Source of the DNA: Larix kaempferi
Lineage: Eukaryota > Streptophyta > Pinopsida > Pinales > Pinaceae
Reading direction: 5' to 3'
NCBI GenBank assembly: GCA_027924585.1
Contig: BSBM01000486.1
Coordinates: 43,952,501 to 44,016,500, forward strand
Length of the DNA: 64,000 bases
Position 1 is the first letter of the stretch. Each line of letters begins with the position of its first letter. The notes under the pieces were generated by a model. It was not told the DNA's origin and made no database searches. It saw nothing but the letters and a program-made list of their open reading frames with translations. The position numbers were made by a program, and so were the translations under genes. This document shows, one piece after another, positions 57,356-64,000 of the stretch.

Positions 57356-58259
57356 TTCCACATTCCAATACATTCCACCACCATCACCAGCAACCGAAAT
57401 ATCTGACTTATGTACCCTCTCCCACAATACACAAACACCCAAACATCAACCACCCTTGCTACCACAACCACCACTGGTACCTAGTCATGTTGGTGTTACA
57501 CCCATCCATACAATTCCCTTCCTATTCCCCCCTTTGGGAGTAGTAAGCGCCCCGGTTATGGCCACTCTCAGGCTCCCCGGGTTAACTTTAGGATTACCTA
57601 TGTGGTATCTCATGCCTCTTGTTTCCCCTTTGACACCAAATTTCGTCCTGCAACCCATCACCACTACTAGTCAACAACCTCCTGGTGTCCCTACTCCTTC
57701 CTCATCCACTAATCCATCCCCTTTTATCAAGCACATTGGGGGCAGAGGCCCACAACCATACACCGCCCTACCCCCACCCAAAACGGTTAAAAACACCCCC
57801 GCATTTCGCGCTCCTCCCAAATTCTCTTTGTGTGATGAGTTAGGCCATGCTACCCATCAATGCCCACAAGTACCCGCATTACAAGAGCACATGCAAATGC
57901 TTGACGATGACCCTAACATCCCGGTTATCCAACTCGACCCTACCCCTAAGCCTCATGATAAATCATTGCATACCAATCACCCTTGTGCAATATGTAGTAT
58001 TTACGGCCATTACTCACATTACTGCCCTGATCTCCCAAATTACAGAACCTTCCTCTATGAGATGAATAATTTGGACCTCGAGACGTCTCCCCCCACCATT
58101 GAAGAGATCCACCCCCCAAAATATTTTCCATCAGAAGAGGTCAATACCATTTATATGATCTCTACTACTTGTGATCCCTTGTCAACCGATTTGACGACAC
58201 AAAGTTTCCATAATGATGAGGAGATTCTCAAGGCTCTTACCGCAACTGATTACCCCTAG
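56991..58259 (+). CDS. Protease C-terminus, spacer and zinc knuckles (element C)
   Basis: An open frame of 422 residues, in phase with the protease before and RT after. It contains the protease end, a Pro-rich stretch and two knuckles. The first has lost its first Cys (KFSLCDELGHATHQC, Phe at 57822-57824). The second is intact (CAICSIYGHYSHYC, 57984-58025). A TAG at 58257 replaces a Trp codon kept in B. This confirms that knuckles between protease and RT are a family trait. Confidence 0.88.
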   Translation: MLRAYNGRLAQPQGLLANVPIQLAGKIVLIDIEFINTQLNYNLLLGRSYMYAMRVVSSSVFHTMMFPHDGRVVKIDQLTYYDPNAPAAPENILPMVEQHVCSASTSLVSSVGLGVYSNMPMNSTFQYIPPPSPATEISDLCTLSHNTQTPKHQPPLLPQPPLVPSHVGVTPIHTIPFLFPPLGVVSAPVMATLRLPGLTLGLPMWYLMPLVSPLTPNFVLQPITTTSQQPPGVPTPSSSTNPSPFIKHIGGRGPQPYTALPPPKTVKNTPAFRAPPKFSLCDELGHATHQCPQVPALQEHMQMLDDDPNIPVIQLDPTPKPHDKSLHTNHPCAICSIYGHYSHYCPDLPNYRTFLYEMNNLDLETSPPTIEEIHPPKYFPSEEVNTIYMISTTCDPLSTDLTTQSFHNDEEILKALTATDYP

Positions 58260-58265
58260 GAGGAT

Positions 58266-59330
58266 ATGCACCATTGTTCCTATTTCCTCCCAGAGGAGTC
58301 CTCCCCCACCACAGCCACCCAATTTTCAGTTCAGTCCAAAGATTTCCTCCCCACCAAGGTCGACTGGTTTAAAGAACCCATTCTCGCTCTCGATGCCTTT
58401 GAGGAGGGTAACATGGAAAATATCTCACCCACAATCCATATTTATATCTCTGCCCCAAGTGGTGCCCCTGAAATCATTACTTTGGGAGCCTCCTGCACCG
58501 AGTACGAGATCGGAGAGTACAAGAAACTTTTCCAAGAGTTTCGCGATGTCTTTACCTGGTCCTACACCGAAATGCCTGGTCTTGACCCCACTATCATAGA
58601 ACACCACATTGACACGTGGCCATATGTGCCCCATGTTTGCCAGAAACAGCGCCCCATTCATCCATCAAAGCTCCCCACCGTTAAAGTAGAGATTGAAAAA
58701 CTTCTCACAGCAGGATTCATTTATCCTATTGCATACACCACTTGGGTTTCTAACCCCGTCCCTGTTAACAAGAAACAAGGCACCATCTGAGTATGTACTG
58801 ACTTCCATGATTTAAACTGAGCATGTCCCAAAGACAACTTCCCCACGCCATTTATTGACCAACTCATCGATGCATGTGCAGGGCATGAAGTCCTATCCTT
58901 CATGGACAGTTTCTTTGGGTACAACCAGATTCAGATCCGGAAGGAAGATCAATACAAGACTGCCTTCACCACCCCATGGGGCACCTTTGCCTATCGTGTC
59001 ATGCCTTTCGGCCTTAAAAATGTTGGCGCCACCTTCCAGCGGGCCATGACCTATTGTTTTCACGACTTGGTCCATATCCTATTAGTCTATCTTGATGATC
59101 TCACAGCACGTTCCAAGAAATGATCTGACCTCCGGCAAGTTTTTCTGCATTGTCGCAAGTATCAGATCCGCTTGAACCCACTCAAGTGTGTCTTTTGCAT
59201 TCCGATAGGCCGGTTGTTAGGTTTCATTGTTTCCCACAAAGGAATTGTTGTTGACCCCCTTAAAGTTCAAGCCATATTAGACCTTCCCGCACCACGCACG
59301 CTCTGGTAGCTACAGAGCTTACAAGGGAAA
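58266..59330 (+). pseudogene. pol: Reverse transcriptase of element C
   Basis: Single frame with TGA stops at 58788, about 58818 and 59121 (Arg codons turned CGA to TGA). Motifs: FRDVFTWSYTEMPGLDP, ACPKDNFP, MDSFFGYNQI, FRVMPFGL-type YRVMPFGLKNVGATFQ and the catalytic box YLDD at 59088-59099. It would copy element RNA into DNA. The catalytic Asp pair is kept. Confidence 0.94.
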
Positions 59331-59900
59331 TCTAATTTCCTACGCCGCTTCGTTCCTGATTATGCCACCACAGTTCATGGTTTCTTACGTCTGCTTCATA
59401 CCCACACACCATTTGTTTGAGACGACCAGGCGCAAGCTGCATTCGAAGCCCTTAAAAAATCTCTCACACAAGCCCCTTTGATCTCCCCTCTGGATTTCTC
59501 TCAAGACTTCATCCTTTACAGCTCGGCATCCGACCACGCCGTGTCAAGGGTCCTTGTTCAAGAAGACGCTGCTCGCTAGGAGCATGTCATTTATTACGTC
59601 ATCCAAACCTTGTCTGGACCACCCCTACGTTACCCATATGAGGAAAGACTGGCCCTTTCCCTCGTCTTTTCTGTACAAAAATTGCACCATTACATTTTAC
59701 TCAGTCATACTACAGTTGTCGCCAACTCCAATCCCATGGTCCACCTCTTGAACCGGTGACTTCTACAAGGTTGTGTCACTAAATGGGTAATTATCCTCCA
59801 AGAATATGACCTAACTTTCGCAACCCCTAAGAGCACTAAATCCCTCACGCTTTCCTAGCTCATAACCGACCTCCCATCCCTTTTGTCGTCCCCGCCGATC
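59331..59900 (+). pseudogene. RNase H (pol copy) of element C
   Basis: Same frame. AFEALKKSLTQAPL, then FILYSSASDHA where the first Asp (usually TDAS) is Ser. PYEERLALSLVFSVQKLHHYI and TKWVIILQEYDL follow. Stops include 59577. It sits in the normal Gypsy place between RT and integrase. Confidence 0.87.
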
Positions 59901-60039
59901 TCCGATGAGTTACCAAACAATCATTTGTTCATCATCTTGTCAGATGACCCCTGGTACGGTGATATTCTGCTATACCTCCGCATGCAGAAGTTTCAACCAG
60001 ACGTAAATCATGATGGACGCCACCGTATCCATCACCACG

Positions 60040-61197
60040 CCTCTTGATATCTCCTCTTAGGCGACGTCCTTTACCGATGAGGAGCTGATACTATCCTCCG
60101 TCGTTTCCTTACACACGAGGAAGCCGAACAAGTCCTCAACGACTGTCATAGTGGCGCATGCGGTGCACATTTCTCTGGGATGGCCACCGCCCAGAAATTC
60201 ATCCGCGCCAGATACTTCTGGCCCACACTATTTACCAACTGCATCACAGCAGTCAAGCATTGCCATAATTGCCAACTCTTTGCCACTAAGACCAGGACAC
60301 CACCTGCTCCACTTCACCCATTCGTCACCATTGGCCCTTTTTGCAAATGGGCCATCGACTTAATGGAATGTAAACCCTCATCCGCAAACGACCATAAGTA
60401 CATCATTGTCTCCATCGACTACTTCACCAAATGGGTTGAAGCCATGCCCACCTTTAATTGTAAAGCCGACATTGCTGCCCGTTTCTTTTTTAACCATGTT
60501 ATTACACGATTCGGGGTCCCAAAACAGCTTGTCTCAGACCATGGTTCACATTTTGAAGATGCCATTTGGCACGAGCTGTCAACTCTCCTTAAGTTCAAAC
60601 ATCAGTATGCCTCTGCTTACTACCCCCCAGGGAATGGCCAGGTTGAGACCATTAACAAAATTTTAAAAACAATCCTCCAATGCATTGTTGACCGACATAA
60701 GTCCAATTGGCATCATATGCTTTTCCCCGCATTATGGGCTTACCGTACGTCAACTAATACCGCCACTGGTTTCACCCCTTTTCACTTGGTTCACGGTGTC
60801 AAATCTGTCCTCCCCATCGAGTGTCAGATCCCCGCCCTACACATCACTATTGAACTTCTCGCCGACACCTCCCCACTTGAACAATGCCTACTGTTATTAG
60901 AACAAGCTGATGAGGACCATTGAGCAACCCTCCAAACCATTGAAGCTGCCAAGAACCTCTCCAAAACTAGTTATGACAAACATGTCCACCCATGAGCTTT
61001 CCATGAAGGAGATCTAGTCCTCATTTACGACCAAGCCCACGACAAGACTGCTAAAGGGAAGTTCGAATCCATGTGGCAAGGCCCGTACATAGTGCATACC
61101 TACCTTGGGTATGGGGAATATATTTTAACTGACTTAGAAGGCCACCCCTTGCGCAACCCACGGAATGGGTTGTATCTTAAATGCTTTTATCCTTAAT
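60040..61197 (+). pseudogene. Integrase of element C
   Basis: The zinc-binding end holds CHSGACGAHFSG and CHNC (HHCC type). The core catalytic triad is kept: WAIDLME (first Asp), SDHGSHF (second Asp) and NGQVETINK (Glu). C-terminal GKFESMWQGPYIV. The frame is open 60180-60923, with TGA at 60921 and another near 60993. No chromodomain is visible, as expected for Tat elements. Confidence 0.94.
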
Positions 61198-61236
61198 AAT
61201 CTCGCTGACCCATTGGTCCGTATTGTATAGTTTGCT

Positions 61237-61295
61237 TTCTTTTTTTTCACTTTTTTACCACAACCTTACATTCATCATTTTTTGCATGATTACAG
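61237..61295 (+). promoter_or_regulatory. Putative 3' splice site upstream of aRNase H (C)
   Basis: A long T-rich run and GCATGATTACAG end exactly before the ATG. The same arrangement is in B (10340-10367) although the rest of this spacer diverged. Confidence 0.48.
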
Positions 61296-61724
61296 ATGGA
61301 CCATCTTCCACCTTATTACATTGGCTTCGCCGATGGAGCAAGCCGTTGGTCTCCAAACCTGGCCTCTACAGCTTGGGTCTTATATTTCCCTTCACATGAG
61401 TTGATTCACCTCGACGGAATGTGCATAGGCGCTGCTACCAATAACCAGGTCGAGTATGATGATGTGACCATTCTCCTAACTGCTGCCCTTCATATGGGTA
61501 TCCATCACCTTCATGTGTTCCTTGACTCCCAGTTGCTTGTCTCCCAGCTCAACAAGTGCTACCAGGTGCGTGATCCTTACCCCTTTAGAAAATTCCTGCG
61601 CACAAAACAGCTAAGCCGATAGTTTGAATCCATAACATTCACTCATGTCCCAAGAGCTCATAATAGTGTTGCAGATCAAATGGCTAACAACATCCTCAAC
61701 TGGCATATCAATCACACCATGTAA
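61296..61724 (+). pseudogene. Additional 'archaeal-type' RNase H (aRNH) of element C
   Basis: ATG directly after CAG. DGASRWSPN, NNQVEY, FLDSQLL and VADQMAN give all four acidic positions. One stop (TAG, 61620) lies near the end. It lies downstream of integrase, the Tat-branch position. Confidence 0.92.
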
Positions 61725-61789
61725 ATCATCCATCATGCATAATCATCACATTAAAAACATAAAAATCCCAAAAAACCTACATCTACAAC

Positions 61790-61995
61790 AACAGGCATCC
61801 ATGTGCCTCTCCTAACCAACCATTTGCATCCATGTGCAATAACACAACAAAAAAATATACAGGGGCATCCACGTGCCTATCATAACACATCATTTTGCAT
61901 CCATGTGCAATAAACACATCCAAGATAATACAAACGCATCCACGTGCATACACCAAAATAATCACCGCAAAAAACTGCATCCATGTGCATGTATA
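61790..61995 (+). repeat. GCATCCAYGTGC motif array between convergent genes (C)
   Basis: At least six copies of GCATCCATGTGC or GCATCCACGTGC recur every 30-45 bp. It is the same array and location as 10860-11050 in B. Confidence 0.9.
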
Positions 61996-62539
61996 TATAA
62001 ATATATCATCGTCATATACATGTCATGCGTGTCTCAGCACTCGGCTATACAAAACATATACATCAAGGAGCCCCAACAGCATCCCTATCATAAAGTACAT
62101 GCCGTCTATACAAAAAGTCTCGAATGCCCATATGCATCGGGGAGGAGTCCCCAACACTCCCTAATGAGAGTCATATCCCCCATCCGAACCCTCCTCACCA
62201 GCCTCCTCTGCTGCGGACTCCTCCTCTCCTCACTCCTCCTATGGATCCTCCTCATCCCCTGTCGCTCCTGACCCCTCCTCTCCTCATCCATAACTGCCAC
62301 CCGAATCAATATAGACGTCCAATCCCATGGAGCCTCGTGATAGGCCTCGACTACATCCCGATCCAGCTCCTTCCACCCCTCGTTGGAGACCCCAACCAGT
62401 AACCAGTTGAAGGTAACTCGCAGGGCCTCCAAAGTCCCCTCCGCATCTCACCATCGTACCTCCCCCCGATCAGGAAAGGCTGGCACTACTATATGCCCTC
62501 GATGCTCCCTATGCCCTGGTGGTGGTAGTAGTCCCACAT

Positions 62540-62636
62540 CTGCATCAACCCAAATTGCAACTAGTCAGACTCATCATATATCTCTAACATCAAAATATCC
62601 AACATAAAACCATCAAGCACAAAGCTAGATACATAC
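62540..62636 (-). other. Intron 2 of the antisense gene (C), 97 bp
   Basis: Minus strand GTATGT to TTGATGCAG, joining GAT G|AT GTG as in B. Confidence 0.82.
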
Positions 62637-63496
62637 CATCTGGGCCCCAAGCCTGCCCTGGGGGTCATGGTGCCTCCGGATCCCGCCGATAGTCCATAAC
62701 AGCGTATGGATAGTCATCAAAGGTCAATGGCAGCTGCAACCACTGCAAGTAGAGCTCCTGCGTGAAGTACCGCCCCACCTCTCCCCCACCCTGCCGGCAC
62801 ATCATCTCACCCCACTGCACCATCCGCGGCTTCCTCAAACCCCCAGCCCAAACCGACACTCTCGGTCGCAGTGTCGGAACCCGCTCCATAAAGAAAGAGC
62901 ACAGGAATGACCCGTAGCAGAACCCCTTGCCAGATTCCTTCACCGAGGTCAGCTGCCACTGAACACAGGTGAGGAACATCTGGCCCCAAGCAAAATAGGT
63001 CCTCTGTAATACCCTCTCGACTAGCTGCATCTATCCCCCAAACACCCGGTTGGTCCCCTGCGACCCCAACACCCGGACCACACATGCCACGATCACTCGA
63101 ACTAATGGCTCCTCCAAATCACAAATCAAGAGTGCATTTTTATGCACTCTTGCCGTCGGGAGGCAGTACCGATCTAGCATCTCCTCCATGTCCACATCTG
63201 CGGACACCCGTGGCTGAGTATCTGCCACCCTACCCAAACATGGTAGTCTTGTCAAAAAATATACGTCTGGAAGGGTGAGCTCCAGTCTCTCCCCCTACAC
63301 CATGAAGCATAGACTATCGAGCTCCCAGAAACTCACTAACCTGTTCAGCAGTAGTACTGTTGAACGCATCATCAACACCTATGCGAAATTCAACAGTCCG
63401 CACAGCCCCAAAGTGCCTCGGACATGTCGGTCACCCCATATGTAGTCCATCAGGTCATCCAGTATATCACGCTCTCTCCAGAGTACCCTTGGCATC

Positions 63497-63934
63497 CTGT
63501 CAATCCCACAATGAAAAATCATCAAAATCTCATCTAATAAACCATCATCCCCCCCCGGTATGACTCCACAATCTCGATCTGCGACTGTGGGGCCCCATGC
63601 CGCGATCCCAAATCGTGGCTATCGGGACTATAGCTGTGGTCACAGATCATGCCTATGGATCCCATATCTGCGATCACAGATCGCGGCTGTCCCAACCACA
63701 ACCGCGATCCCAGATCGTGGCTGTCCCGGCCATAGCCGTGGGCGCGGATCACGACTACCCAAGCCATAACCGCGATCCCGGATCGCCACTATGGAGGCCA
63801 CAGTCGCCATCGCAGATCGCAGCCATCGCCTCACAACCCATGATCCACACCCATGTGGACCGTACAACCCCCCTAAGGACCCACTACCCACCCAAATCCA
63901 GAAAAAAATTAAAGGTCTGAGTTCAGTGAAATAC
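63497..63934 (-). other. Intron 1 of the antisense gene (C), 438 bp
   Basis: Minus strand GTATTT to TTGACAG. It contains the palindrome array at 63564-63835. Position and phase match B's intron 1 (12869-12509). Confidence 0.75.
63564..63835 (+). repeat. Palindrome array inside intron 1 (C)
   Basis: About eight units of about 30-38 bp carry CGCGATCCCAGATCGTGGCTG and variants. They are the counterpart of 12556-12760. Confidence 0.85.
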
Positions 63935-64000
63935 CTACAACTCACGGAAATAAAATCGACCGGTCCAATCACCCAGAAATCTCAAATCTGCTCTGGCCCA

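Larger units (their letters stand above)
62106..63945 (-). pseudogene. Antisense three-exon gene of element C
   Basis: Minus strand. The exon 1 coding end is 63945-63935 (GTG AGT TGT AG; B has ATG), exon 2 is 63496-62637, exon 3 is 62539-62106. Donors are GTAG|GTATTT and GATG|GTATGT; acceptors are GACAG|GATG and TGCAG|ATG. Joined length is 1305 nt, 435 codons, in phase. The protein aligns with B's through exon 2 (ERLELTLPDVYFLTRLPCLG, ERVPTLRPRV, WGEMMCRQGGGEVGRYFT) and most of exon 3. Five stops, mostly Arg or Gln positions. Identical intron positions in two diverged copies show the spliced gene is ancestral to the family. Confidence 0.82.
51841..64000 (+). mobile_element. Element C: Tat-like Ty3/Gypsy retrotransposon, truncated by the window
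   Basis: Same family as B: related LTR, identical primer-site type and the same gene order. It keeps RT, RNase H and integrase. The 3' LTR lies beyond 64000. It sits inside the leader of H. The five bases before it are ATTCT; the right copy cannot be tested. Confidence 0.93.

Overview
The window looks like repeat-dense nuclear DNA from a plant with a large genome. It is almost entirely nested LTR retrotransposons. I see no convincing host gene, rRNA, tRNA or CRISPR array. A gymnosperm or similarly bloated seed-plant genome is my guess from the gag style and element types; the sequence does not prove it. I use the letters A-H for the elements.

Left block (1-31505). G is a minus-strand Ty3/Gypsy chromovirus with decayed gag-pol at 27700-23290; its probable 5' LTR lies far to the right at 46086-43775. 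D is a plus-strand Copia element with a long LTR. Its 3' LTR (21665-23289) abuts G's chromodomain end, and a gag remnant at 1-933 is probably its left part. A is a Copia element (LTRs 934-1524 and 19272-19860) lying inside D. B is a Ty3/Gypsy Tat-like element (3684-15900) inserted in A's integrase region, with a perfect 5-bp target duplication (GTCAT).

Middle block (31506-46086). E is a Copia element (LTRs 31506-32194 and 42905-43583). Its reverse transcriptase is split by F (35374-41584, target duplication ATATT), a chromovirus-like element whose LTRs were rearranged into one inverted and two direct copies.

Right block (46087-64000). H is a chromovirus (5' LTR 48174-49661) interrupted by C, a second Tat-like element of B's family (5' LTR at 51841; its 3' LTR is beyond the window).

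The most interesting content is shared by B and C. Both carry, between the extra 'archaeal-type' RNase H and the 3' LTR, an oppositely oriented multi-exon gene of about 400-435 codons. Its two introns sit at identical places and splice in frame in both copies. In B a TATA box lies upstream on the antisense strand. Intron 1 holds an array of long palindromes (GCGATCC-type) that also occurs in the 5' leader. The sense RNase H reading frame and the antisense gene converge on a third repeat array (GCATCCAYGTGC). Both copies also have two CCHC zinc knuckles between protease and reverse transcriptase rather than only at the end of gag. B lacks RT, RNase H and integrase through a clean deletion of about 2.6 kb. 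C retains them but has an Asp-to-Asn change at the protease active site.

Elsewhere, A carries a six-hairpin array downstream of pol whose stems show compensatory substitutions, and B has a seven-hairpin pyrimidine/purine array.
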